Shown here piece after piece: positions 44,494 to 53,609 of a stretch of DNA of 64,000 nt. The translations under genes and the position numbers were made by a program. Position 1 is the stretch's first letter. The number at the start of each line of letters is the position of its first letter. The notes beneath the pieces are model-generated. The model did no database searches. It saw only the letters and a list, made by a program, of their open reading frames with translations, and was not told the DNA's origin. The stretch comes from Acidimicrobiaceae bacterium (GTDB taxonomy: Bacteria > Actinomycetota > Acidimicrobiia > Acidimicrobiales > RAAP-2), in NCBI GenBank assembly GCA_003152015.1, contig PLZF01000047.1, forward strand, positions 1 through 64,000. The letters are read 5' to 3'.

Positions 44494-45165
44494 TCAATCC
44501 CCTCGGCCCTTGGTGACAGTGGGAGTCAGGCCCGCGGTGCGATCACCGGTGCCGAGAGACTCGACGAGATGGTCGACCACCGCCAGGGTGGCTCCCCGTT
44601 TGCCGGTGGTCAGCACGTACATGGTGGCCTCGGTGAGAGCACCGAACAACACCCGGGCCATCGCATCAGGGTCGAGTGCGACGATCTCACCGCGGGCCAT
44701 GCCACCGGTCAGGACCGCTCGCAGTAACGCCACCGCATCTTGGCCGTCGGCCACGGTGCCGACGCCGAGCTCGGGGATCGTCCAGGCATCGCGCAGGAAG
44801 AACTGTGCCTCACCCAGGTTGTCGAGGGTGTTGAGGAACACCTCCAGGGCCCGACGGATACTGGTCACGGTGTCAGCGTCGGGATCGAGCGCGGCCAGGC
44901 CCTCGCGGGTGAGCCGCTCATACAGTTCGTGTTGGAGGTCACGTCCGATGTCGTCCTTGTCGGTGAACCAGTAGTAGACAGCCCCTTTGGTCACTCCGGC
45001 TGCACTGGCGATGTCCTCGATGCTCACCGCGTGGTAGCCGCGGCTGGAGAACTGGCTGAGGGCAACGGCGAGAATGCGCTCTCGGGTCTCTTGGCCACGG
45101 GGTTGGCGACGACTCACGAGGCGCCGGTTTCCCTCGGTTGGATCCCCACTGCCTGTTCCCTCCAC
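44494..45165 (-). CDS. TetR-family transcriptional repressor
   Basis: A TetR regulator of up to 223 residues: HTH region RERILAVALSQFSSRGYHAVSIEDIASAAGVTKGAVYYWFTDKDD, then a variable ligand domain. GTG 45165 is given; a GTG 17 codons in (VSRRQPRG) is an alternative. A palindrome with a repeated half-site at 45175-45204 lies immediately upstream, so it is probably autoregulated and controls the amine oxidase behind it. The SRPBCC gene upstream on the same strand may be in the same regulon. Confidence 0.87.
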   Translation of the reverse strand: MEGTGSGDPTEGNRRLVSRRQPRGQETRERILAVALSQFSSRGYHAVSIEDIASAAGVTKGAVYYWFTDKDDIGRDLQHELYERLTREGLAALDPDADTVTSIRRALEVFLNTLDNLGEAQFFLRDAWTIPELGVGTVADGQDAVALLRAVLTGGMARGEIVALDPDAMARVLFGALTEATMYVLTTGKRGATLAVVDHLVESLGTGDRTAGLTPTVTKGRGD

Positions 45166-45174
45166 ATTGCTCGG

Positions 45175-45204
45175 ATCATACGTTGCGTATGTAAATCATA
45201 CGTT
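45175..45204. promoter_or_regulatory. TetR operator with palindrome and repeated half-site
   Basis: CATACG-TTG-CGTATG (45177-45191) is a perfect interrupted palindrome; ATCATACGTT at 45175-45184 recurs at 45195-45204, exactly 20 bases on. The block is AT-rich and ends ten bases before the TetR start. The arrangement suggests binding of two TetR dimers. Seen in sequence; assignment to this TetR is inferred from position. Confidence 0.7.
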
Positions 45205-45240
45205 CCATCAGGGTACGACGTCGAACCCCACCGGACCGGT

Positions 45241-45732
45241 TCAGGAGATCGAGGGGGTCCGGGTGCGGGCTTCGAGGAGTTCCGCCATCCTGTCGAGCTC
45301 GTCGCCGATCTGCTCGGTGCCGGTGGCAAGCAACTGCTGGTCGACTGAGGAGGGAATGGCGTCGGGCACCAGGAGGGTGAGGGTGATCGTCGCCACGCAG
45401 TTGGCCGTGCCGGGGGCGCCATCTTCATCCGGCGCTCCGGGCAATACAGTGAATTCCTCCTCCGCCGGCAGTGCGCCACCGAGTTCGATTGCCACCAGTT
45501 CAGCCGGAACCGACCGGATGACCCGTAGATCGACCCGATGAGATCCGCCTTCGATGATCAGGTCGAACCGGTAGAGGGCCCCGGTTCCGTCGGGTCCACT
45601 CTCGGACACCAGTTCGATCTGGCGAACGCTCGGGTTGTACTCGGGCAGATGGAGGAAATCGAGCCGGTAAGCCCATATGTCGTGGGAGGAAGCGGCAATG
45701 TGGCGATCGGCTCGGGTGGACAGCTTGCGCAT
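45241..45732 (-). CDS. SRPBCC-family protein
   Basis: A 163-residue START/polyketide-cyclase-like protein (RADRHIAASSHDIWAYRLDF, LPEYNPSVRQIELVSE, SVDQQLLATGTEQIGDELDRMAELLEAR). It likely binds a hydrophobic ligand; in steroid and polyketide pathways such proteins act as cyclases or carriers. It is divergent from the acyl-CoA synthetase at 45819 (86 bases) and upstream of TetR on the same strand. Confidence 0.7.
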   Translation of the reverse strand: MRKLSTRADRHIAASSHDIWAYRLDFLHLPEYNPSVRQIELVSESGPDGTGALYRFDLIIEGGSHRVDLRVIRSVPAELVAIELGGALPAEEEFTVLPGAPDEDGAPGTANCVATITLTLLVPDAIPSSVDQQLLATGTEQIGDELDRMAELLEARTRTPSIS

Positions 45733-45818
45733 GAGACGCCTTTCGGATCCGGTTGGCTAGATGTTTACACGCGCGCACATTCGGTGCCGAAGAAGCCGAA
45801 GAAGTAGCGTCGCCGACC

Positions 45819-47339
45819 ATGGAGGAACCGATCACTGCCCAGCCCCGCGGCGTCACGGCCCATGCCGAACGTGCCCCTCGCCGACCAGCTTTCGTGGTGG
45901 GTGAGGTGATCACCACCTATGGCGACCTCAACGAGCGGGCGGCACGCCTGGCCACGGTGCTGGGCGACAGAGGGGCCGGCCCCGGGCGGCCGGTGGCCAC
46001 CGTGCTGCCCAACGGAGTCGAGCCGTTCGAAGTGGCCATCGCCGCGGCCATGCTCGGGGCTCCGTACCTGCCGGTCAACTGGCACCTGAAGGCCGGCGAG
46101 CTGGCCTATATCTTCGCCGACGCCGATGTCGCCGTGGTGGTGGGACACACCGAGTTCCAGGATGAACTGCAAGCGGCGCTGACTGCCCCGGACCTCACCT
46201 GCCGCTCGCTGGTGGTGGGTGACGACTACGAACGGGCCATCGCATCGGCGGCACCCCTCCCCGATGCGGACAGCGGCCCCGGGCCGGAGTTGATGTTCTA
46301 CACGTCGGGGACCACCTCCCGTCCGAAGGGGGTTGTCCACGGAGCCATGGCCGATGTGACCGGCCGCCGGCAGGGCATGGAAGGTCAAGTGGCGCTGTGG
46401 GGTTGGACTTCCGACGACGTCTATGTCATGAGCGGACCCGCCTACCACGCCTCCCATGCCGGCTGGGCCCTCTGTGCCCTGTATGTCGGCGCCACCACCG
46501 TCATCACCGAGCGTTTCGAGGCGCGTTCGTGGCTGGCCGAGGTCAGCCGATGCCAGGGGACCCGGTCGTTCATGGTGCCGGCTCATTTCATTCGGATCTT
46601 GGAGATCCCCGAGGAGGAGCGAGCCGCGATGGACCTCACCAGTCTGTCCCTGATCGTCCACGCCGCCGCCCCGTGCCCGATCGTGGTCAAGTCCCGGATG
46701 ATGGAGGCGTTTCCCGACACGGAGATCCACGAGTTGTACGGTGCCAGCGAGGGGGGCGCGACCCGCATCTCGCCGGAGGAATGGCGGGCCCATCCCGGAA
46801 GCGTGGGTCTCCCGTGGCCCGGTGTGGAGATCCGCATCCTCGACGAAGAAGGTCGTGTGGTTGCCACCGGTGAGCCCGGGTTGGTCTACATCCGCCCTCC
46901 GGGAGGGCGTCGATTCGCCTATCGCAATGACGATGAGGCGACGTCCCGGGCATGGAGCGACGACGCCTTCACGGTGGGGGACATCGGCAGCCTCGATAGC
47001 GACGGCTATCTCACCATCACCGACCGGGTGTCCGACATGGTGTTGTGGGGCGGGGTCAACATCGCTCCCCGCGAGATCGAAGAAGTGCTCTACCAGCACC
47101 CCGCGGTGGTCGATTGTGCTGTCTTCGGTATCCCCGACGAACGGGACGGAGAGCGACTGAAGGCGATGGTGCAGCTTCGCCACCCGGTCGAGACCGAGGA
47201 ACTGGCCCAGTACATCCGGGACAGGTTGGCCGGCTACAAAGTCCCCCACACCTGGGAGATCGTCGAGGAGCTCCCACGCGATCAGAACGGGAAGGTATTG
47301 AAGCGCCTGCTGCGTCAGGCTCATCTGCCCGGCGGCTGA
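45819..47339 (+). CDS. AMP-forming acyl-CoA synthetase
   Basis: A 506-residue ANL-family enzyme: P-loop FYTSGTTSRPKGVVHG, acid-binding A5 HELYGASEGGATR, hinge AFTVGDIGSLDSDGYLTITDR, and the C-terminal lysine block RDQNGKVLKRLLR. It resembles the FadD3/FadD17/FadD19 class that activates steroid-derived acids, but substrate is unproven. Start is ATG 45819; an in-frame start at 45753 has no family residues. It leads a co-directional set with P450, ferredoxin and fused dehydrogenase. Confidence 0.87.
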   Translation: MEEPITAQPRGVTAHAERAPRRPAFVVGEVITTYGDLNERAARLATVLGDRGAGPGRPVATVLPNGVEPFEVAIAAAMLGAPYLPVNWHLKAGELAYIFADADVAVVVGHTEFQDELQAALTAPDLTCRSLVVGDDYERAIASAAPLPDADSGPGPELMFYTSGTTSRPKGVVHGAMADVTGRRQGMEGQVALWGWTSDDVYVMSGPAYHASHAGWALCALYVGATTVITERFEARSWLAEVSRCQGTRSFMVPAHFIRILEIPEEERAAMDLTSLSLIVHAAAPCPIVVKSRMMEAFPDTEIHELYGASEGGATRISPEEWRAHPGSVGLPWPGVEIRILDEEGRVVATGEPGLVYIRPPGGRRFAYRNDDEATSRAWSDDAFTVGDIGSLDSDGYLTITDRVSDMVLWGGVNIAPREIEEVLYQHPAVVDCAVFGIPDERDGERLKAMVQLRHPVETEELAQYIRDRLAGYKVPHTWEIVEELPRDQNGKVLKRLLRQAHLPGG

Positions 47340-47481
47340 GCCGTCGGCCATCCGCTCTCCGGTGTGGACATACCGAAAGCACACGGCTTCATACTGGCGG
47401 AATGTCCTCCATACGGATAGAATGTTTGGATCCGTTGGGGTGTGCCTGGATCACCTGGGACGGGACACCCGAGGGGGGACG

Positions 47482-48741
47482 ATGGTGCGCGTGTCGCTGG
47501 ACGAGACGGTTGGCGAGCCGGCGCCATTCGATCCTTTCGAACTGCAGGACACGGTTACCGGGGACATCCGCGACCCCTACCCGAGGATGGCCGACCTGCG
47601 CCGGCAGAGTGCCGTCCACTTCGGGAACATCGATTTCATCGGCTCCGACGACCCGGAACCTCCGCTGGTGAGCGAAGTGCCCGTGCCCGTCTCGGTGTTC
47701 GGCCACGATGAAGTGGTATGCGCCCTCCGGGACGACCGCACGTATTCGTCCACCGTCTATGAGGGGATCATGGGGGTGGTGATGGGGCCGACGATCCTCC
47801 AGATGGACGCTCCTCGTCACAAGGTCCAACGGGCCCTCGTCTCACCGGCATTCCGGTCACGGATTCTCGAGCGCTGGGAGACGGAGTTGGTCCGCTCGGT
47901 GGTTGATGACCTCATTGATGCCTTTGCCGCCCGGGGCCGCGCCGATCTGGTGCGTGAGTTGAACTTCGGTTTCCCGGTTCAGGTCATCGCCCGCATCCTC
48001 GGCCTGCCGATGGTCGACTACCCGAAGTTTCAGGAATGGACGATCGGGTTGATCAGCGTCGCCTCCAACTGGGATCGGGCCATGGCCGCATCGGAGGAAC
48101 TCCGGGTCTATCTGACCGCGGTGATCGGGCAACGACGCCGGCAACCGGCCGACGATCTCATCAGCGATCTCGTCGTGGCCGAGATCGAAGGAGAACGGCT
48201 CAGCGACGAGGAGATCCTGGCGTTTCTCCGGCTGCTGTTGCCGGCCGGGGTGGAGACCACCTACCGGGCCACCGGCAACCTTCTCTTCGGTCTGTTGCAA
48301 CATCCCGAGCAACTCGAAGCCCTGCGGAATGACCGGGCGCTGTTCCCCCAGGCCTTCGAGGAGTCGCTCCGATGGGAGCCGCCGGTGACGGTGATCCTGA
48401 GGAAGACTCTGAAAGACGCGGTGCTCGGGGGGGTGCCGATCCCGGCCAACAGCGACGTCGGGTTGTTTTTGGGAGCCGCCAACCGGGACGACCGGCGGTA
48501 TGCGGATCCCGATACGTTCGACATGTTCCGGCAAGCCCAACAACACGTCGGGTTCGGATTCGGCGTCCATATGTGTTTGGGCATGCATCTGGCTCGAATG
48601 GAGGCGAGGGTGGCGGTGAATGCCATCCTCGATCGTCTGGACGACATCCGGTTTGATCCGGACGCGGACGACGATCCGCACATCCACGGAATGGCCTTCC
48701 GTTCCCCGACGTCCTTGCCGGTGTGCTTCTCGCCTCGCTGA
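47482..48741 (+). CDS. Cytochrome P450
   Basis: A 419-residue soluble bacterial P450. Heme ligand Cys365 is in FGFGVHMCLGMHLARME; the oxygen-activating I-helix reads LLPAGVETTYRATG (Ala-Gly-x-Glu-Thr-Thr); Glu-x-x-Arg is in EESLRWEPP. The sequence resembles the CYP124/125/142-like and CYP107 groups in general layout, and its position beside a 3Fe-4S ferredoxin, an acyl-CoA synthetase and FadE genes fits side-chain hydroxylation of a steroid or terpenoid. GAGGGGGG precedes ATG 47482. Confidence 0.88.
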   Translation: MVRVSLDETVGEPAPFDPFELQDTVTGDIRDPYPRMADLRRQSAVHFGNIDFIGSDDPEPPLVSEVPVPVSVFGHDEVVCALRDDRTYSSTVYEGIMGVVMGPTILQMDAPRHKVQRALVSPAFRSRILERWETELVRSVVDDLIDAFAARGRADLVRELNFGFPVQVIARILGLPMVDYPKFQEWTIGLISVASNWDRAMAASEELRVYLTAVIGQRRRQPADDLISDLVVAEIEGERLSDEEILAFLRLLLPAGVETTYRATGNLLFGLLQHPEQLEALRNDRALFPQAFEESLRWEPPVTVILRKTLKDAVLGGVPIPANSDVGLFLGAANRDDRRYADPDTFDMFRQAQQHVGFGFGVHMCLGMHLARMEARVAVNAILDRLDDIRFDPDADDDPHIHGMAFRSPTSLPVCFSPR

Positions 48742-48825
48742 AGGTGGCACCCGGGTCGATCCGACCCAACCCGGCCGGCTTCCCCAGTGGTGCAGGAGAG
48801 GCTCCCAGATGAGAGGATTGACACC

Positions 48826-49041
48826 TTGAGCCTTCAGATTCTGATCGACCGCGACACGTGCATGGGTTCGGGGAACTGCGTGTTCTGGGCGCCGGGGACC
48901 TTCGACCTGGGCGACGATGGCATCTCTGTCGTGCTCGAACCGGCCGAAGGTGAAGAGCGCCAGATGTTTCTGGCCCAGGAGGGTTGCCCGACCCGAGCCA
49001 TCTCGCTGTGGCGAGATGGTGTCGAGGTGACGTCCCCGTGA
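48826..49041 (+). CDS. 3Fe-4S ferredoxin, P450 partner
   Basis: A 71-residue ferredoxin with C12, C18 and C54 in the pattern C-x5-C...CP (DTCMGSGNC and EGCPTRAI), the single 3Fe-4S cluster type that delivers electrons to actinobacterial P450s. TTG 48826 is preferred because GAGAGG lies nine bases upstream and the length is normal; GTG 48787 would add 13 residues. It lies 84 bases after the P450 gene and 40 before the dehydrogenase. Confidence 0.87.
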   Translation: MSLQILIDRDTCMGSGNCVFWAPGTFDLGDDGISVVLEPAEGEERQMFLAQEGCPTRAISLWRDGVEVTSP

Positions 49042-49081
49042 TGCGGTGGTCCCCTGATAGACAAGTTCGAAGGGTTCGATA

Positions 49082-51301
49082 ATGCCTATTGCCTTTTCCG
49101 AAGAGCACGAGGCACTGGGTCAGACGGTGCGCCGGTGGCTCGACACCCACTGCGCTCCTTCTGTCCCACGGGCACTGTTGGATGCTGAGGATGAGGAGCT
49201 CCAATCGGCATGGAAGGACTTTGCCTCACAGGGCTGGCTGGGGATCCATATCCCGGAGGAATGGGGTGGTCAGGGATACGGTCTCTTCGAGTTGGCGGTG
49301 ATACTCGAGGAGACCGGACGGTCGCTTCTTCCCGGCCCCCTTCTCCCCACCGTGGTGGTCTCCACCGCAGTGGCCGAGGCGGGCGACGGGACTCAAGCCC
49401 GCTCCCTGCTGCCGCCCCTGGTGGACGGGAGCGTGGCCGCGGCGGTCTACCTCGGTCAATCCCATCTCGATATCGTCCGGCGAGGCGACGATGGGGCCAT
49501 CGACGTCACCGGCGTGCTTCGACCCGTGCTCGGTGCCGCCACTGCCTCGGTGGTGCTGGTCCCGGCCCGGGATGGAGACGACCCGGTGATCTGGTGCCTG
49601 ATGGATGTGGGCCCTTCGGCTGATCAGGTGCAGGTGCAGGCTCTGGCCAGCCTCGACCCGACCCGTCGGGCGGGCAGTCTCGAGGCGCAGGCTGTGACCG
49701 TCGGCGCTGAACGGCAGTTCCCCTCCCTCACCATGGCGCGAGTACGGCAGGTGGCTCTGTCCCTGGCGGCGGCCGAGCACGCCGGGGGAGCCCGGTGGTG
49801 CCTCGAGACGGCTTCTGAGTATGCCAAGGTTCGCGTTCAGTTCGGGCGCCCGATCGGACAGTTCCAGGCGGTGAAGCACAAGCTGGCCAACATGCTGGTC
49901 ACGGTGGAGCAGATCACCGCGGTGGCGTGGGATGCGGTGCTGGCGGTGGCTGCCGGTGAATCGGTGGAGGCGGAGCTGGCCGCCGCCACCGCCGGCGCCA
50001 TTGTCTTCGATGGGTACGCCGACAACGCCAAGGACTGCGTGCAGCTGCTGGGGGGGATCGGGTTCACCTGGGAACACGACGTGCATCTCCACCTGAAACG
50101 GGCCGTCGCGACCCGACAGCTTTTCGGCGAGTCCGATGTCTTCCGACAGGAGGTGGCCGTCCTGGCTCGGGGAGGGGCCCGGCGTTCCCTGGCCACCGAC
50201 CTGCCCGACGGGGCTGAACAGGTGCGTGCCGAGTTGGCGCCGATCATCGAGGAGCTGAAATCGCTCGATGGCAAGGACCGGCGCCGGCGGATGGTGGAGG
50301 CCGGCCTGGTGGCTCCGCACTGGCCGAGTCCGTGGGGGCGGGATGCCACCGCAGTGGAACAACTCGTGATCGAGGAGGAGCTCGGCGCTGCCGGTATCGT
50401 CCGCCCACATATCGGTGTCGGGGCGTGGGCCCTCCCGGCGATCATCGCCCATGGTTCAGATCAGCAGTGTGAGCGGTGGGTACTCCCGACCCTGCTTGGT
50501 GAACTGACCTGGTGCCAGTTGTTTTCGGAGCCGGAAGCCGGTTCCGACCTCGCCAGTCTGACCACCCGGGCCGAACGGGTGGAGGGGGGATGGCGCCTCA
50601 CGGGTCAAAAGGTGTGGACGTCGATGGCCCACGAGGCGCAATGGTCCATCTGCCTGGCCCGGACCGACCCATCAGTGCCCAAACACCAGGGCATCACCTA
50701 CTTCATTGTCGACATGCACGCTGCCGGGGTGGACGTTCGGCCCTTGCGCGAGCTCACCGGTGACGCCATGTTCAACGAGGTATTCCTCGATAACGTCTTC
50801 GTTCCCGACGATTGCGTGATCGGGGACGAGGGCCAAGGTTGGGAGATCGCCCGGGTGACACTGGCCAACGAGCGGGTGTCGATCTCGTCGGGATCGACAT
50901 TCGGGGTCGGGGCCGAGGCATTGCTCCATCTGGCTGAACGACGGGACGGACAGTTGACGCCCGGGTTGGTGATGAGGCTCGGTGCGGTGTTGGCCGAGGC
51001 ACAATCACTCAGGCTGATGGGCCACCGCTCCACCCTCCGGTCGATATCGGGAGCCGAGCCCGGGCCCGGGACCAGTGTTCGCAAGCTCCTGGGTGCCGAA
51101 CATGAACAGCGGGTTCAGGAGCTGGGACTGGCGGTATTGGGCCCCGAAGGCTCCACCATGGAAGGCAGCGCCAAAAGGTGGGCGCACGGGTTTCTGGTCA
51201 CCCGCTGTCTCACCATCGCCGGTGGCACCAGCGAGATCCAGCGGAACGTCATCGCCGAGCGGCTCCTGGGTCTTCCCCGGGATCCCGAACCGGGGTCGTG
51301 A
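49082..51301 (+). CDS. Fused two-domain acyl-CoA dehydrogenase (FadE34-like)
   Basis: A 739-residue protein made of two acyl-CoA dehydrogenase units in tandem. The first (about 1-365) ends LLGGIGFTWEHDVHLHLKRA like a beta chain; the second (about 375-739) has WCQLFSEPEAGSDLASLTTRAE and ends ITIAGGTSEIQRNVIAERLLGLPRD like a catalytic alpha chain. Mycobacterial FadE34 (ChsE3), acting on steroid side chains with a long tail, has this same fused design at similar length. Its context with P450, ferredoxin and acyl-CoA synthetase supports a sterol-like substrate. Confidence 0.85.
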   Translation: MPIAFSEEHEALGQTVRRWLDTHCAPSVPRALLDAEDEELQSAWKDFASQGWLGIHIPEEWGGQGYGLFELAVILEETGRSLLPGPLLPTVVVSTAVAEAGDGTQARSLLPPLVDGSVAAAVYLGQSHLDIVRRGDDGAIDVTGVLRPVLGAATASVVLVPARDGDDPVIWCLMDVGPSADQVQVQALASLDPTRRAGSLEAQAVTVGAERQFPSLTMARVRQVALSLAAAEHAGGARWCLETASEYAKVRVQFGRPIGQFQAVKHKLANMLVTVEQITAVAWDAVLAVAAGESVEAELAAATAGAIVFDGYADNAKDCVQLLGGIGFTWEHDVHLHLKRAVATRQLFGESDVFRQEVAVLARGGARRSLATDLPDGAEQVRAELAPIIEELKSLDGKDRRRRMVEAGLVAPHWPSPWGRDATAVEQLVIEEELGAAGIVRPHIGVGAWALPAIIAHGSDQQCERWVLPTLLGELTWCQLFSEPEAGSDLASLTTRAERVEGGWRLTGQKVWTSMAHEAQWSICLARTDPSVPKHQGITYFIVDMHAAGVDVRPLRELTGDAMFNEVFLDNVFVPDDCVIGDEGQGWEIARVTLANERVSISSGSTFGVGAEALLHLAERRDGQLTPGLVMRLGAVLAEAQSLRLMGHRSTLRSISGAEPGPGTSVRKLLGAEHEQRVQELGLAVLGPEGSTMEGSAKRWAHGFLVTRCLTIAGGTSEIQRNVIAERLLGLPRDPEPGS

Positions 51302-51345
51302 CCGACTGGTCGGATCGGTGTACCCCGGTAGTTGTTTTTCGGACT

Positions 51346-51383
51346 GCTCTCTAATTTGATAGTCCGCTATCAAATTAGAGAGC
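51346..51383. terminator. Perfect 17-bp AT-rich inverted repeat between convergent genes
   Basis: GCTCTCTAATTTGATAG (51346-51362) and CTATCAAATTAGAGAGC (51367-51383) are exact reverse complements around a four-base centre. It lies between the stops of the fused dehydrogenase (plus) and the CoA-transferase (minus), so a bidirectional terminator is most likely, although U-tracts are weak (TTTTTC on one side). The arms are far more AT-rich than the surroundings, which would also suit an operator or an element end. Confidence 0.65.
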
Positions 51384-51445
51384 GCGTTTGAAAAGCATTA
51401 CCGGAGACCTGATGGCACCGTCGCCACGCAGTCGCTATACCGTCG

Positions 51446-52726
51446 CTACACCACGCCGGATTCGCGCAGTCGGTGCAGATCTTCCGGCGTCACTCCAACC
51501 AGGCCGCACCAGATCTCATCGTTGTGCGCGCCGAGACGGGGGGCGCCGGTTGGAGTCGGGGTCGGGCGCCCGACGAATCGGGGGAAGGGTGCCTGCTGAC
51601 GGATGGTGCCGACCACCGGGTCCTCCACGGGAACCAGGTCTTTCCTGGCGATCATGTGCGGATCGGAGAAGATGTCGGCGGCACTGTAGGCGATGCCCAC
51701 CGGTACGTCGTGGGCAATGCAGGTTGCTTCCACCTCGGAGGCGGCGAGGCCGGACGTCCACGCCGTCACGATCCCATTGATCTCGTCGCCTCGCGCTGCC
51801 CGCCGGGCCAGCGTGGAGAAACGATCGTCGCTTGCCAGGTCGGGACGATCCATGGCCTCACAGAGGCGGCGGAAGTTGGCGCCTGATCCAGCCACGATGC
51901 AGACGTAGGTGCCATCGGAGGTCGGATAGTTGTCCAGAGGAGCCGAGTTGGGAAGCCGGTTCCCTTCCCTCGTCCGCACCACGCCCAGCTTGTCGTAGCC
52001 GGCAAGTGTCCACTCCAGCACGCGAAGGACGGCCCCGTAGAGGGGAGCGTCGATGACGCTGCCGGTTCCCGTTCCGGTGCTGCCCTGAGGATCCTTCGTC
52101 GAAGTCTGCACGTCCCGTTGATAGAGGCCGGCCACCGCGGCCATGGCGGCAAAGACCCCGGTGAGATAGTCGGAGATCGTCACGCCGGGACGCACCGGAG
52201 GCCGCTCGCGCTCACCGGTCAGATGGAGCAGGCCGCCATAGGCGATCCCCAGACGATCGAGACCGGGACGGTGCGAGTACGGCCCGTCCTGGCCAAAGAT
52301 ACTGATGCGCACGAAGATCAGACGGGGGTCGAGCGAGTCGGGGCCGAGATTCCACTGCTCCATGGTGCCGGGTCGGAAGTTCTCACAGACGACGTCGGCG
52401 TGAGCGGCCAACCGACGGAAGAGGGCCTGTCCCTCCGGCTTGCGCAGGTCGCAGGTCACACTCTTTCTACCCCGGCCCTCGACCGCCCAGAAGAGCGAGT
52501 AGCCGGCCTCACTCTCGTCGGTGTCCACAAACGGCCCGATGGTCCGCATGAAGTCCCCGCCAACCGGCAGCTCGACCTTGATGACGTCGGCACCGAGCTC
52601 ACCGAGCAGCCCGGCACAGAACGGGGCCGAGATGCGGGTTCCGACGTCGAGGACCCGGATGCCCTGGAGGGGGCCGGGGGGCGTGGGCTCGCCGCTGGTG
52701 TCGTCAGTGCTCACCGCTGGGCCCAT
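51446..52726 (-). CDS. CaiB/BaiF family III CoA-transferase
   Basis: A 426-residue formyl-CoA-transferase-like protein (LQGIRVLDVGTRISAPFCAGLLGELGADVIKVE, FRPGTMEQWNLG). The aspartate that forms the acyl anhydride in this family sits in RPGLDRLGIAYGG, though the following residues are unusual. It moves CoA between acids or racemises acyl-CoA as Amacr does for sterol side chains. Start ATG 52726 or GTG 52714; both overlap the hydratase gene, the latter with a better-spaced GGGGAG. Confidence 0.85.
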   Translation of the reverse strand: MGPAVSTDDTSGEPTPPGPLQGIRVLDVGTRISAPFCAGLLGELGADVIKVELPVGGDFMRTIGPFVDTDESEAGYSLFWAVEGRGRKSVTCDLRKPEGQALFRRLAAHADVVCENFRPGTMEQWNLGPDSLDPRLIFVRISIFGQDGPYSHRPGLDRLGIAYGGLLHLTGERERPPVRPGVTISDYLTGVFAAMAAVAGLYQRDVQTSTKDPQGSTGTGTGSVIDAPLYGAVLRVLEWTLAGYDKLGVVRTREGNRLPNSAPLDNYPTSDGTYVCIVAGSGANFRRLCEAMDRPDLASDDRFSTLARRAARGDEINGIVTAWTSGLAASEVEATCIAHDVPVGIAYSAADIFSDPHMIARKDLVPVEDPVVGTIRQQAPFPRFVGRPTPTPTGAPRLGAHNDEIWCGLVGVTPEDLHRLRESGVV

Positions 52727-53552
52727 CTCCCCGGTCGCGGTCGGCGAACACCTCCTTCATGGTGGATCGCGACTTGCGTTCCTCGAGAGCGTTCAAGGCG
52801 GTGGAGGTGTTGTGCATCCAGTGATGGGCCATGAAGTGGTACTTCCACGAGGCGGACTGTCCCATGAGATCGGCAGTCTGGTTGATGGTGTCCTTCACCA
52901 GCTGTGCCGTGGCGGGAGGAACCAGGGCGATCCGCTCCGCCAACTGACGTGTCCTGGCCGAAAGCTCGTCACGAGGGACCACCTGATTGACAAGGCCGAG
53001 CCGCCACGCCTCGTTGGCATCGATGATGTCCCCGGTCCACAAGAATTCCTTGGCCTTTCGAATGCCGAGCTCCCACGGCTCGACCAGCAGCTCCACCCCG
53101 GCACCGGTCATCCGCAGCACAGGATTGGAGAACCGCGCGTCGTCGGCGGCCACGATGAGGTCGCACATGCAGGCGAGCATGAGCCCGGCAGCGATACAGC
53201 TTCCCTGGACCGAAGCAATGGTCGGCTTGCGAAAGTCATGGATGCGCTTGCAGCGATCGAAGTACATGACCTTTTCGTGATGCATTTTTCCCTCGGGCGT
53301 CTCTCGCATCAGCCGCCACTCGTCAGGCTCGGTGTCACCCACGATGGCTTTGAGATCGTGACCCGAAGAGAAGTGCTTGCCGGCACCGGCCAGGACCACG
53401 ACGCGTACGTCGTCATCCGCGTCAGCCTGGTCGAAGGCCGCATCGAGCTCATCGATGAGTCTGGTGTCCTGGGCGTTGGCCACTTCCGGGCGGTTCATGG
53501 TGATGGTGGCGACTGCACCTTCCACCTCGTATCGGATCACCTCATACCCCAC
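52704..53552 (-). CDS. Enoyl-CoA hydratase
   Basis: A 282-residue crotonase-fold protein with HFSSGHDLKAI and QGSCIAAGLMLACMCDLIVAAD for the oxyanion hole. The end of the domain (TINQTADLMGQSASWKYHFMAHHW) is like EchA groups of actinobacteria. Start is GTG 53552, with AAGGAG seven bases upstream; a start at 53594 lacks this. It lies between a dehydrogenase and a CoA-transferase gene on the same strand and should act on the enoyl-CoA made by its neighbours. Confidence 0.85.
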   Translation of the reverse strand: MGYEVIRYEVEGAVATITMNRPEVANAQDTRLIDELDAAFDQADADDDVRVVVLAGAGKHFSSGHDLKAIVGDTEPDEWRLMRETPEGKMHHEKVMYFDRCKRIHDFRKPTIASVQGSCIAAGLMLACMCDLIVAADDARFSNPVLRMTGAGVELLVEPWELGIRKAKEFLWTGDIIDANEAWRLGLVNQVVPRDELSARTRQLAERIALVPPATAQLVKDTINQTADLMGQSASWKYHFMAHHWMHNTSTALNALEERKSRSTMKEVFADRDRGDGPSGEH

Positions 53553-53609
53553 GATGCATCTCCTTGCCGTTCCCGTTCGTCCTGTCCACCACACCGGTTA
53601 TGAAGTTGT

